Assembly (NCBI RefSeq): GCF_963666665.1
Contig: NZ_OY762999.1
Location: forward strand, 1,059,501 to 1,123,500
Source of the DNA: Maridesulfovibrio sp.
GTDB lineage: Bacteria > Desulfobacterota > Desulfovibrionia > Desulfovibrionales > Desulfovibrionaceae
Direction: 5' to 3'
DNA length: 64,000 bases
Every line of letters starts with the position of its first letter. Position 1 is the stretch's first letter. Below the pieces are notes generated by a model. That model was given only the letters and a program-made list of their open reading frames with translations. It did not search any database and was not told where the DNA came from. Shown here piece by piece: positions 1 through 8,416 of the stretch. Both the position numbers and the translations under genes were made by a program.

Positions 1-1
1 T

Positions 2-1129
2 GATGGTGATGATACTGTGATTCTTTCTAAAGGTGAGTTTGGCAGTGTCAGGAATATAGATACCGGAGATGGCAACGACACTGTACAGGCTCAGGGGGCC
101 ATACGTGATGTGGATATCAACACTGGTGCTGGTAATGATGTTGTGCAGGCTAAGACTCATATCATGGATTCAAAGTTGGAGACTGGAGAAGGAAATGATG
201 TTGTGAAGCTGGGTGGAGGTGTAGACTTTTCAGATATTGATACTGGTAATGGCGATGATGTTATCACTGCAAATGATGGTTATTATAAATCTTCCGTCAA
301 TACAGGGCGTGGGAATGATATTATCCGTGGTAACTCCTTTTACGGCGGGGCTCTTGATACCGCAGAAGGTGACGATGTAATTGAAGCCATTGTTGTTAAA
401 AGTATTGTGTCCACTGGTAGTGGAGATGACAGTATGCATGGTGGAATTGGTCAAAGTGTCGTTGATACGGGTTCCGGAGATGACTCAATAAGAGGTGAGG
501 GAATAATTGACTCTACAGTTAATACCGGATCTGGTGATGACCGACTAAATTTAACCTCAGGTATTAGTGCTTCTGTTGTTAACACAGAAGTTGGCGATGA
601 CAGCATTACTGCTAAAAATACCGGTCACAGCACAATCAACACCGGTTCTGGTGATGATTCAGTTTCAGTTGAAATGGGCTTTATTTACAGCACTATTAAC
701 ACCGGGTCAGGTAACGATAGCGTCGATGGTGGTAAGCAAACCTATGCAAGCTCAATAAATACCGGTTCTGGTGACGATTCCATTAGCTTTTCTAATGCAT
801 ATGAAACATCTGTTAAGTCCGGTGAAGGAAATGATTCTCTTTCTTTTGAGCGATTGCATTATCACTCCTCAGTTGACATGGGAGACGGTGATAACAGCAT
901 CTCAGGTGCTTCAGTGCATGACAGCTCAATTGAATCGGGTTCAGGTAGTGACCGGATAATCTTGACTGGTGATGTTTTGAACAGCCTTATTGAGATGGGC
1001 AAAGGCAACGACTATTTCAAGCTTGCTGGAAATCTTATCAATACAGTCCTCAAGATGCAGGAAGGCGACGACCTAGTGCATATCGAAGGAAATAGCACAA
1101 ATAGCAAGATTTCCGAAGGTAAAGGTTAA
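2..1129 (+). CDS. Gly/Asp-rich repeat (RTX-like beta-solenoid) protein, 3' part only
   Basis: The gene runs in from upstream: the frame is open from base 2 and the GTG at 17 is internal. The 375 or so visible residues are about 19 repeats of 18-20 residues, each with one turn of the form T-G-x-G-[DN]-D-x-[VI] and one short strand such as S-x-[VI]-x. This resembles calcium-binding RTX turns, but the period is about twice that of the classical nonapeptide, so each coil would carry one Asp-rich turn. Such proteins are usually exported adhesins or surface proteins, which is inference here. The frame stops at a TAA in the middle of the last repeat, and no typical C-terminal type I secretion signal follows. 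The product could be a large surface protein or a truncated gene end. Confidence 0.75.
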   Translation, partial: DGDDTVILSKGEFGSVRNIDTGDGNDTVQAQGAIRDVDINTGAGNDVVQAKTHIMDSKLETGEGNDVVKLGGGVDFSDIDTGNGDDVITANDGYYKSSVNTGRGNDIIRGNSFYGGALDTAEGDDVIEAIVVKSIVSTGSGDDSMHGGIGQSVVDTGSGDDSIRGEGIIDSTVNTGSGDDRLNLTSGISASVVNTEVGDDSITAKNTGHSTINTGSGDDSVSVEMGFIYSTINTGSGNDSVDGGKQTYASSINTGSGDDSISFSNAYETSVKSGEGNDSLSFERLHYHSSVDMGDGDNSISGASVHDSSIESGSGSDRIILTGDVLNSLIEMGKGNDYFKLAGNLINTVLKMQEGDDLVHIEGNSTNSKISEGKG

Positions 1130-1354
1130 AATACGACTGTTGTTGAGAAAAAAGAAAGGGCTGAGTCTTAAGGTATAGTTATCGAATAGAATCAAGTCGT
1201 CATGAATTTTATTTAGATTTTTGAGAGCTCCAGCTCGAGAGCTTATCTTTATCAGTCTTGCCATCGCATGATGGCAAGTAAGATCTCTTTTTGTCATTTG
1301 TCACGCCTACATATGGATTGCACAAAAAAATCATTTAAATAGTATAATTCTTAC

Positions 1355-1430
1355 TTTATGGAAAGTTTTACCCTTGAACTCTGCCAAGTAGAAGTGTATT
1401 TCCAGCCCTCAAACTAACGAGGGCTTTTTC
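1355..1430 (+). ncRNA. Candidate small RNA (orphan promoter plus terminator)
   Basis: A perfect TATAAT hexamer at 1343-1348 lies 19 bp downstream of TTGCAC (1318-1323). About 55 bases beyond the expected start is a hairpin with a T run (1404-1429). No reading frame or tRNA fits between them. A transcript of about 75 nt is therefore possible. The 19-bp spacer is longer than ideal and I recognise no known RNA family. The rest of the 1130-1497 spacer holds only terminators. Confidence 0.3.
1404..1429 (+). terminator. Intrinsic terminator
   Basis: The arms AGCCCTC (1404-1410) and GAGGGCT (1419-1425) flank an 8-nt loop, and the second arm runs into a T run. It would end the candidate small RNA or read-through from the repeat-protein gene. 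Confidence 0.7.
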
Positions 1431-1450
1431 AATGGACTTTCATCATCTAA

Positions 1451-1484
1451 AAGAAAAAGGGTTACAAACTTTCGTTTGTAACCC
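1451..1484 (-). terminator. Terminator of tRNA-Arg
   Basis: A perfect 10-bp inverted repeat (1459-1468 and 1475-1484) with a 6-nt loop is followed on the minus strand by a T run (the A run at 1451-1458). It sits 13 bp past the 3' end of the minus-strand tRNA-Arg. Confidence 0.8.
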
Positions 1485-1497
1485 TGTGATTTCTAAG

Positions 1498-1574
1498 TGG
1501 CGGGGCAGGAAGGATTCGAACCCTCGGCCAACGGCTTAGAAGGCCGTTGCTCTATCCAACTGAGCTACTGCCCC
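1498..1574 (-). tRNA. tRNA-Arg (anticodon TCT)
   Basis: The minus strand folds as a full cloverleaf. The acceptor stem GGGGCAG pairs with CTGCCCC, the anticodon loop is CTTCTAA giving TCT (reads AGA), and the T loop is TTCGAAT. The CCA end is encoded (1498-1500). A hairpin terminator follows. Confidence 0.96.
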
Positions 1575-1635
1575 GCGAGAGATGCTTATTTATACAAACC
1601 GCACTTGGCGGTCAAGCAAAAAATGGAAAAAAGTT

Positions 1636-2850
1636 TTGAAATTTAAAAATTTTGTAGAATTCAGTGGTTATCTGGATAACCTTGGCCTTTTTCATATGGA
1701 TTTGAGCCTCGGCAGAATGGAAGAGTTTGTCCGTAACTGGGGTGGAAAGTCCAGCTTTCCTGTGATCCATATTGTCGGAACCAACGGTAAAGGCTCAACT
1801 ACATCATACCTTACCTCTATTGGATTTGAATACGGGCTTAAGGTCGGGACTTTTACCTCGCCTCATTTTGTTACCCCTCGGGAACGTATCACTATTAACG
1901 GTTTCATGCTTTCTGAGGAAGAGTGGTGCGAACTGGCTAATCAGGTTATGGACATCGCCCCTGATGCAGGTTTGACTTACTTTGAGTTGTTAACCTGCAT
2001 GGCGCTGGTGGCGTTCAAAAATAATGGCGTTGATCTGGCGGTTATGGAAGCCGGGCTTGGCGGTCGTTATGACGCCACCAATACGGTTGATCCAGATTTG
2101 ACCGTATTTACCCCTATTGGTCTGGACCATGAGAAGGTGCTCGGATCGACTATTGATCTGATTGCAGCAGATAAGGCTGATGCCATGCGTGAGAACGGAA
2201 CCGCCATTACTGCCGTGCAGGTTTCCGAAGCTAAGGCGGTGCTTGAGTCACGTGCTAAGGAATTAGGTTGTGAACTTTATCATATAAAAGATCAGGAGAT
2301 TGTTGCGGGCCTTAATCCGTCTCTTGCCGGGGAGCACCAGAAACAAAATGCCGGGCTAGCGGCTTGTGCGTGGCGTTTGTTCTGCGGTAAATCAGATGTT
2401 GAGTTTGACGCAGAGAAGGTCCGCAGCGGGGTGGAAAAGGCATTCATTGCCGGAAGGTTACAGATTATAACGTCGGACAGGACTTACATTCTTGATGGAG
2501 CGCACAACTCTCATGCATTTGCGGCACTTGAAGCCGAGCTGGCACGTACTGGAATTAAACCGGACGCCATCATTTTCGCCTGTATGAAGGATAAGGATCT
2601 TGCTCCGGTGAAGGAAACCCTTTTCCGTTTGACCGACGGCCTGATTATCGCCAGCGGAATTGAAGGTAATGAACGGGCATATCCATATAAAGATTTGGCT
2701 GCGGTCCTCGGAGAACGAGCAAAACCTGCCAAAACTATTGACGATGCCATCTCAATGCTTAATTCCGGTGAGAAAACAGTTCTAATCTGCGGGTCCTTGT
2801 ATTTGCTGGCAGCTTTTTATACAAGATACCCAGAATTTCTGGAAAAATGA
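1636..2850 (+). CDS. folC: Dihydrofolate/folylpolyglutamate synthase
   Basis: FolC adds glutamate to folates and, in bifunctional forms, makes dihydrofolate from dihydropteroate in the cytoplasm. The N-terminal stretch Y-L-D-N-L-G-L-F-H-M-D is typical. The P-loop GTNGKGST follows, then TSPH, the GLGGRYDATN motif and, near the C-terminus, DGAHN, all expected of Mur-ligase-related FolC. The start is uncertain. TTG at 1636 gives an N-terminus that looks homologous, while ATG at 1582 is open but adds 18 basic, unrelated-looking residues next to the tRNA-Arg promoter. The gene is followed 12 bp later by selA on the same strand. Confidence 0.9.
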   Translation: MKFKNFVEFSGYLDNLGLFHMDLSLGRMEEFVRNWGGKSSFPVIHIVGTNGKGSTTSYLTSIGFEYGLKVGTFTSPHFVTPRERITINGFMLSEEEWCELANQVMDIAPDAGLTYFELLTCMALVAFKNNGVDLAVMEAGLGGRYDATNTVDPDLTVFTPIGLDHEKVLGSTIDLIAADKADAMRENGTAITAVQVSEAKAVLESRAKELGCELYHIKDQEIVAGLNPSLAGEHQKQNAGLAACAWRLFCGKSDVEFDAEKVRSGVEKAFIAGRLQIITSDRTYILDGAHNSHAFAALEAELARTGIKPDAIIFACMKDKDLAPVKETLFRLTDGLIIASGIEGNERAYPYKDLAAVLGERAKPAKTIDDAISMLNSGEKTVLICGSLYLLAAFYTRYPEFLEK

Positions 2851-2862
2851 TTTTTTAATTGG

Positions 2863-4284
2863 ATGAACGTTACGGAGAAAAAATTGTCCAATCTTTTTAA
2901 ATATCTTCCGTCTGTTGATTCTGTACTGACTCGTCTTGAAGAAGAGGGTGTAATTGATGGATTGCCGAGGACCCTTTCCCGTGATCTGGTTAACGGCTTT
3001 CTTGATGTCTGCCGTGAGGAAATCAAGGGTGGTGTTATCACTGAGGAAAAACAGCTTTCCCCGGATGTTCTTTTTCCGCGCTTAACCTGCCATGTGCGGG
3101 CTGGAGCAAAACCGCATTTTCGGCGTGTGCTTAACGGAACCGGGGTGGTGGTGCACACCAACCTTGGACGTTCCCTGCTGGCACAGTCCGCTGTTAAAGC
3201 TGTGACCGAAGCGTGCGCCTGCTATTCCAACCTTGAATTCGACCTCAAGACTGGAGAGCGGGGCAGCCGTTACAGTCATGTGGAAAAGCTGATCTGCGAA
3301 ATTACCGGGGCAGAGGCTGCTCTGGTAGTCAACAATAACGCCTCGGCGGTACTTATTACCCTCGAAACCCTTGCCAAAGGTCGTGAGGCAATTGTCTCCC
3401 GCGGGCAATTGGTTGAGATAGGAGGCTCTTTCCGTATTCCGGATGTTATGACCAAGAGCGGTGCTTTTCTGCGCGAAGTCGGTGCTACTAACCGCACCCA
3501 TCTGCGTGATTACGAAAATGCCATCAATGAGGAAACTGCGCTGCTGATGAAGGTGCATACCTCCAATTTCCGGGTTATCGGTTTCACCAAGGAAGTTTCC
3601 GGCGGTGAACTGGCTGAACTGGGCCGCAAGCATGACCTTCCGGTTTATGAAGACCTCGGCAGCGGTAACCTGACTAATTTTTCCGGTCTCGGCCTGATGC
3701 GCGAACCCACTGTGCAGGAAGTTGTGGCCGAAGATGTGGACGTAGTTTCATTTTCCGGTGACAAAGTTCTCGGTGGACCGCAGGCCGGGATAATTGTCGG
3801 TAAAAAGAAATATATCGATGCGATCAAGAAAAATCCGCTCAACCGTGCGGTTCGCATTGATAAAATGACTCTTGCTGCCCTTGAAGCAACTCTGCGGCTT
3901 TATCTTGATCCTGAGACAGCCAAGCGCGAAGTTCCCACTGTACGTATGATTACCGAGAAACCTGAGAATCTAAAAAAGCAGGCTCAAGCTCTTGCACGCA
4001 CTTTGCGGCGTGAATTGGGTGAGACTGCTGAGATCGGCGTACGTGCGGGTGTTTCCCGCGTAGGTGGCGGGGCATTCCCGGAGCAGGATTTGAAAACTTT
4101 TCTGGTTAGCGTTGTTCCTAGCGCTAAAGTGACTGTTGAAGAGTTAAAAGAAGGACTTCTTTCAACTGAACCGCCGTTGATAGGACGAATTGAAGAAGAC
4201 GCATTCTGTCTCGACCCAAGAACACTGAGCCGCGAAGAATACAGACTCTGCGCTGAAGCAATTTCGCAGATTTTAAAAGGATAA
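2863..4284 (+). CDS. selA: L-seryl-tRNA(Sec) selenium transferase
   Basis: SelA is a PLP enzyme that converts Ser-tRNA(Sec) to Sec-tRNA(Sec) using selenophosphate. The 473 residues match the family length. The PLP lysine lies in SFSGDK (K301), followed by LGGPQAG. The N-terminal segment with L-P-S-V-D is also typical, as is HTNLGRS near residue 97. The ribosome-binding site before the ATG is weak. The gene sits between folC and the M18 peptidase, and selB lies 1.5 kb downstream on the same strand, so both dedicated selenocysteine insertion proteins are encoded here. selD and the Sec tRNA gene are not in this window. Confidence 0.95.
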   Translation: MNVTEKKLSNLFKYLPSVDSVLTRLEEEGVIDGLPRTLSRDLVNGFLDVCREEIKGGVITEEKQLSPDVLFPRLTCHVRAGAKPHFRRVLNGTGVVVHTNLGRSLLAQSAVKAVTEACACYSNLEFDLKTGERGSRYSHVEKLICEITGAEAALVVNNNASAVLITLETLAKGREAIVSRGQLVEIGGSFRIPDVMTKSGAFLREVGATNRTHLRDYENAINEETALLMKVHTSNFRVIGFTKEVSGGELAELGRKHDLPVYEDLGSGNLTNFSGLGLMREPTVQEVVAEDVDVVSFSGDKVLGGPQAGIIVGKKKYIDAIKKNPLNRAVRIDKMTLAALEATLRLYLDPETAKREVPTVRMITEKPENLKKQAQALARTLRRELGETAEIGVRAGVSRVGGGAFPEQDLKTFLVSVVPSAKVTVEELKEGLLSTEPPLIGRIEEDAFCLDPRTLSREEYRLCAEAISQILKG

Positions 4285-4290
4285 TCGCAC

Positions 4291-5679
4291 ATGAATAAAC
4301 AACTTGAACATGAACCGAAAAGCTGCTGGGAAATCTTTAAAGACGAAGAACATCAGCAGGGTATGGATGATCTTGCAGCCCGTTACATTGACTTCCTGAC
4401 CCGCTGCAAAACCGAACGCGAAACTATCAAATACGTCGAAGAAAAACTGATAGAAGCAGGTTTTGAAGATTACCTCGGAGCCGATCAGTGCTTCCGTTCT
4501 TTCCGGGATAAAACAATTTTTATTGCCCGCAAGGGTAAAAAGCCGCTCTCTCAGGGGTTTCGTCTGGTTGGTGCTCATGCCGATACGCCGCGTCTCGACC
4601 TGAAGCAGCATCCTCTGTACGAAGATCTTGGTATGTCCATGGCTAAGACACACTACTATGGGGGCATTCGCAAATATCAGTGGCTGGCAAGACCTTTGGC
4701 CATGCATGGTGTGGTAGTTAAAGCTGACGGAACCAAGGTTGACGTTGTTATAGGTGAAGATCCTAATGATCCGGTTCTTTCCATTCTGGATCTGCTTCCT
4801 CACCTTGCTTATAAGCAGGTGGAGAAGAAGGTTACCGATGCTTTTGAAGCCGAAAAACTGAATATTCTTATGGGGCATTCCCTTTCTTTCTCCAAAGGTG
4901 AACAAGATGAGGCAGACGGCAACGATACTCCTTCTGTAAAACGCAAGGTGCTTGAGCTGCTTAACGAGAAGTACGACATCGTTGAAGAAGATCTGTTCAG
5001 CGCGGAAATGCATATTGTTCCCGCTGGTCCTGCTCGTTACGTCGGTCTGGATAAGTCAATTGTGGGCGGTTACGGACAGGATGACCGTTCATGCGTATTT
5101 CTCTCTCTGGAAGCATTTCTCAATGCTCCTGAGCCTGAACATGCCCAGATAGTACTTTTCTACGACAAAGAAGAGGTCGGTTCAGAAGGTTCTACCGGTG
5201 CGAAGTCTCTCTTCTTCGAATACTGCCTTGAAGACCTGATTGATGCATGGGAACCCAACGCTAAGATGTCCCGGGTTATGATGGCTGGTAAGGCTCTTTC
5301 CACAGACGTGCATGCTGCAATCGACCCCGACTATCAGGATGTGCACGAGAAGCTCAACTCCGCCTATCTTGGTTACGGTCCCTGCTTCTGCAAATTCACC
5401 GGACATCGCGGTAAGGTCGGTGCTAACGATGCTCACCCTGAGTTTGTGGCATGGCTGCGTAATATCCTGAGTGATGCCGGAGCACCGTGGCAGATGGCCG
5501 AGCTTGGCAAGGTCGATCTTGGCGGTGGTGGAACAGTCGCTAAATTCCTCGCTCTCTACGGCATGGACGTTATCGATTTCGGACCTCCGGTGCTCTCCAT
5601 GCACAGCCCGTTCGAGTTGACCAGTAAGGCTGACCTGTACGCTACTGAACTGGCATTTAGGACTTTCTTGAAGAATTAA
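4291..5679 (+). CDS. apeB: M18 family aminopeptidase
   Basis: This is a metallo-aminopeptidase of the M18 (aspartyl aminopeptidase) family, cytoplasmic and normally a large homo-oligomer with two metal ions. GAHADTPRLD near residue 92 carries the first metal ligand. DDRSC, the DKEEVGSEGSTGA block with the catalytic Glu pair, and the C-terminal MHSPFE motif supply the others. At 462 residues it has the normal length. The ATG has a good AAGGA site (about 4279) and lies 6 bp after selA, so it is probably co-transcribed. Its place between selA and selB may be chance, since no selenium role is known for M18 peptidases. Confidence 0.92.
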   Translation: MNKQLEHEPKSCWEIFKDEEHQQGMDDLAARYIDFLTRCKTERETIKYVEEKLIEAGFEDYLGADQCFRSFRDKTIFIARKGKKPLSQGFRLVGAHADTPRLDLKQHPLYEDLGMSMAKTHYYGGIRKYQWLARPLAMHGVVVKADGTKVDVVIGEDPNDPVLSILDLLPHLAYKQVEKKVTDAFEAEKLNILMGHSLSFSKGEQDEADGNDTPSVKRKVLELLNEKYDIVEEDLFSAEMHIVPAGPARYVGLDKSIVGGYGQDDRSCVFLSLEAFLNAPEPEHAQIVLFYDKEEVGSEGSTGAKSLFFEYCLEDLIDAWEPNAKMSRVMMAGKALSTDVHAAIDPDYQDVHEKLNSAYLGYGPCFCKFTGHRGKVGANDAHPEFVAWLRNILSDAGAPWQMAELGKVDLGGGGTVAKFLALYGMDVIDFGPPVLSMHSPFELTSKADLYATELAFRTFLKN

Positions 5680-5735
5680 ATAAAAATTAACGGGCTACGA
5701 CGCGAAGCTCGATAAAAGGTTTTGAAAAGGGGAGT

Positions 5736-5775
5736 CCGGAGGGGAAAAACTTTTGCAAAAGTTTTTCCCCTCTGG
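5736..5775. repeat. 34-bp perfect palindrome between apeB and selB
   Basis: Bases 5739-5772 read the same on both strands (GAGGGGAAAAACTTTTG and its complement). Allowing one G-T pair, the stem extends to 5736-5775. It lies between the peptidase stop and the selB ribosome-binding site. It looks like a mobile or repeated intergenic palindrome rather than a simple terminator, because no T run follows. Confidence 0.75.
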
Positions 5776-5799
5776 CCGCCGGAGGCAAAAGGAGCACTA

Positions 5800-7707
5800 A
5801 TGCCTGTTGTTATGGGTACCGCTGGTCATATTGACCATGGTAAGACCAGCTTGATTAAGGCTTTGACCGGAACGGACTGTGACCGTCTGGCCGAGGAAAA
5901 GAAACGCGGCATCACTATTGAATTAGGCTTTGCCAGCCTTGATCTTGGCGGTGATGAACATCTGAGTATCATTGATGTTCCGGGGCATGAGAAATTTGTG
6001 AAGAACATGGTTGCCGGGGCAGCAGGTATTGATTTCGTGCTGCTGGTCATTGCCGCTGATGAGGGCGTAATGCCCCAGACTCGTGAACATCTGGAAATCT
6101 GCACCTTGTTGGGCATTGAAAAGGGCTTCGTGGTCCTGACCAAGGCGGACATGGTTGATGAAGACTGGATGGAGATGGTTCAGGAAGACGTGCGTGAATT
6201 CCTTGCGCCGAGTTTTCTGACTGACGCACCGATCCATGCTGTTTCTTCGCATACCGGTCAGGGTTTGGATGAATTGCGTGCGGAGATTGCGATTTTCATG
6301 AAAGGTTTTTCTCCGAAACGCAGGACTGATCTGGCTCGTCTGCCTGTGGACCGTGTGTTCACCATGAAAGGGCACGGTACGGTTGTAACTGGAACTTTAA
6401 TTTCCGGTCAGCTCTCCGTTGGTGATGACGTTGTTCTTTATCCCAAAATGACCGAGACAAAGGTGCGCAGCCTGCAATCGCATGGTTCCTCTGTTGAGAC
6501 AGCCCCTGCAGGACGCAGGACAGCCATTAACCTGCACGGTCTGGAAGTAGATGATATTGAACGCGGTGAAGTGCTGGGGCGTCCGGGCACTCTTTTCCCG
6601 TCCAAGGTCTGGGACGTGGAGCTGACCTGTTTACCTTCTTCCCCGAAAAGTTTGAAACATCGTAAGGAAGTCCATTTTCACCATGGGTCCAAGGAAGTTA
6701 TGGCTAAAGTTTACTTCCTTGATCGCGAGAAGCTTGAAAAGGGCGAGCAGGCCGTATGCCAGATTCGTTTTGATAAGCCTATGACCGGGGTCTATGGTGA
6801 TCGCGTGGTGTTGCGGTCTTTTTCTCCCCTGCGCACAATTGCCGGGGGGAGCATCATTAATCCCTTGGGCCGTAAGGTGAAACGTTTTTCAGATGATGTG
6901 AAGCGTCTTGAATCACTCATAGCTGCCGAACCGGAAGATCTGGTCCTTACTCAGCTTGATCTGGCCGGCAGGGCCGGACTTACTTTTCAGGAACTTTCAA
7001 TTCTGAGTAATGTTGCCTCCAAGCAGCTGGAAAAAATGCTCCAGACCATGGGCGGTCAGCAGAAAGTTTTCTTATATGACAAGGAAACCCGCAGCTATGT
7101 TTCCGGCACTCATTATGAGAATCTGGAGCAGGGATTGTTGGCTCACCTTGCGGAATTTCATAAGAATGAACCTATGAAACAGGGCGTATCGCGCGGTGAA
7201 ATCGGTTCAACTTACGGCAAAGGATTGCCGGATAAATTGTTTCATACAATTATTGAACGTCTGCTCAAGAAAAATGATATCGTGGCTGTTCAGGAGATTT
7301 TGCACTTGCCTGGGCATAAGGTCTCCCTTGCTTCGGATCAGCAGAAGCTGCGCGATACCTTGATGGATAATTACGAAAAGGGCGGATTGACTCCGCCGAA
7401 CTTGAAAGATGTGCTCGATCCGCTAGATCTGGTATTTAAAGAGGCCGCCCCTGTCTATAGACTCTTGCAGGATGAAGGGCTACTGGTCAGGATCAAGGAT
7501 GATATGTATTTCGCCAAGTCCGCAGTGGACGGCTTGCAGAAGACTCTTGAGGGATATTTTGCTGAAAATGAAGAGCTTGGCCCGCAGGATTTTAAGACCT
7601 TGGTTGGTCTGTCTCGTAAGTTTTCCATTCCATTGCTTGAATACATGGATAAAGAAAAGGTCACCATTCGAGTTGGTGATAAGCGAAGGTTGCGTAAGCA
7701 GAGTTAG
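5800..7707 (+). CDS. selB: Selenocysteine-specific elongation factor SelB
   Basis: SelB is a GTPase that brings Sec-tRNA(Sec) to UGA codons marked by a SECIS hairpin. The G1 motif GHIDHGKT is at residues 9-16, followed by the switch I region (K-K-R-G-I-T-I-E), DVPGHE and TKADMV. After the EF-Tu-like domains comes a long C-terminal part made of winged-helix domains that bind SECIS RNA. An upstream ATG at 5722 is in frame but would translate the palindrome. ATG 5800, with GGAG at 5791-5794, is the better start and gives 635 residues. A strong terminator follows. Together with selA this shows that the organism makes selenoproteins. Confidence 0.95.
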   Translation: MPVVMGTAGHIDHGKTSLIKALTGTDCDRLAEEKKRGITIELGFASLDLGGDEHLSIIDVPGHEKFVKNMVAGAAGIDFVLLVIAADEGVMPQTREHLEICTLLGIEKGFVVLTKADMVDEDWMEMVQEDVREFLAPSFLTDAPIHAVSSHTGQGLDELRAEIAIFMKGFSPKRRTDLARLPVDRVFTMKGHGTVVTGTLISGQLSVGDDVVLYPKMTETKVRSLQSHGSSVETAPAGRRTAINLHGLEVDDIERGEVLGRPGTLFPSKVWDVELTCLPSSPKSLKHRKEVHFHHGSKEVMAKVYFLDREKLEKGEQAVCQIRFDKPMTGVYGDRVVLRSFSPLRTIAGGSIINPLGRKVKRFSDDVKRLESLIAAEPEDLVLTQLDLAGRAGLTFQELSILSNVASKQLEKMLQTMGGQQKVFLYDKETRSYVSGTHYENLEQGLLAHLAEFHKNEPMKQGVSRGEIGSTYGKGLPDKLFHTIIERLLKKNDIVAVQEILHLPGHKVSLASDQQKLRDTLMDNYEKGGLTPPNLKDVLDPLDLVFKEAAPVYRLLQDEGLLVRIKDDMYFAKSAVDGLQKTLEGYFAENEELGPQDFKTLVGLSRKFSIPLLEYMDKEKVTIRVGDKRRLRKQS

Positions 7708-7718
7708 TTAAAATTTGA

Positions 7719-7752
7719 AGCCCGGATTCGAGAGAGTCCGGGCTTTTTTTTT
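7719..7752 (+). terminator. Terminator of selB
   Basis: AGCCCGGA and TCCGGGCT pair around a short loop and are followed by nine T residues, 11 bp after the selB stop. Confidence 0.9.
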
Positions 7753-7837
7753 GCGTCTTTTTATAGCTGTGATTGTCTCAGGATGTTATAGTCGGTTTGG
7801 TTTGTGAAGAATCAATTTCAAACTGAGGAGCATGGGG

Positions 7838-8374
7838 ATGGTTAGGAAGTTTTATCCGTTGTTGGTAGCAATTCTTTGTGTATTTTTTCTTAGTATGATT
7901 TTTGTTTCTCCCGCTCGTTCAGGAGATGCGGAAGATATCCTGAAATTGAAAAATGAAATCATCGAAAAGCAGAATAAAGGGAAGCTCGGTGCGCAGGTAT
8001 TTCTCCTGTGCAAGAAGGTTCTTAGTTACTCTTCTTATTACCCGCTTCCGGAAAATAAGGTTCAACGAGGTACAAGTTTACTATTATACTACGAGCCTAT
8101 TAACTGGTTCACGTCAATGCAGCAGGGACGGTATGAGTTTTATCTTACTCAGGATGTAAAGCTGGAAACAGCAACCGGGGAAGTCCTTTTTGAGCGCGAA
8201 AAGCTTTTAAGCATGCATTACAATACAGGTAAGCCAATCCTTGATATCTACATGACTAATGATTTTAATCTGGGCAGACTTCCGGCTGGTAAATATCGAT
8301 ATATTGTCTTTCTGCATGACATGATCAGCGGGCAGGAATTCAGGAAGGGGATTGATTTTGAAATTGTGGAATAA
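7838..8374 (+). CDS. Small secreted protein of unknown function
   Basis: I do not recognise the family. The product (178 residues from this start) begins with a basic N-terminus (VRKFYP), a hydrophobic core and a cleavage-like PARSG, so it is probably exported. The mature part is mixed alpha/beta without clear motifs and ends in strand-like segments (YRYIVFLHD). Two in-frame ATGs compete. GAGGAG at 7825-7830 is only 1 nt from ATG 7832 but well spaced from ATG 7838, which I prefer. The gene stands alone between the selB terminator and a shared terminator with the SulP gene. Confidence 0.7.
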   Translation: MVRKFYPLLVAILCVFFLSMIFVSPARSGDAEDILKLKNEIIEKQNKGKLGAQVFLLCKKVLSYSSYYPLPENKVQRGTSLLLYYEPINWFTSMQQGRYEFYLTQDVKLETATGEVLFEREKLLSMHYNTGKPILDIYMTNDFNLGRLPAGKYRYIVFLHDMISGQEFRKGIDFEIVE

Positions 8375-8379
8375 AGCGA

Positions 8380-8412
8380 AAAAGTCCGGAACCGTATTGG
8401 CCCCGGACTTTT
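8380..8412. terminator. Bidirectional terminator
   Basis: AAAAGTCCGG and CCGGACTTTT pair around a 13-nt loop. The A and T flanks let it act in both directions, for the small secreted protein (plus) and the SulP gene (minus). Confidence 0.85.
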
Positions 8413-8416
8413 CTAT

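Noticed and set aside
2..1129. Possible CRISPR or DNA repeat array
   Set aside because: The DNA repeats follow codons of a repeat protein, vary in length and sequence, and have no constant repeat/spacer form.
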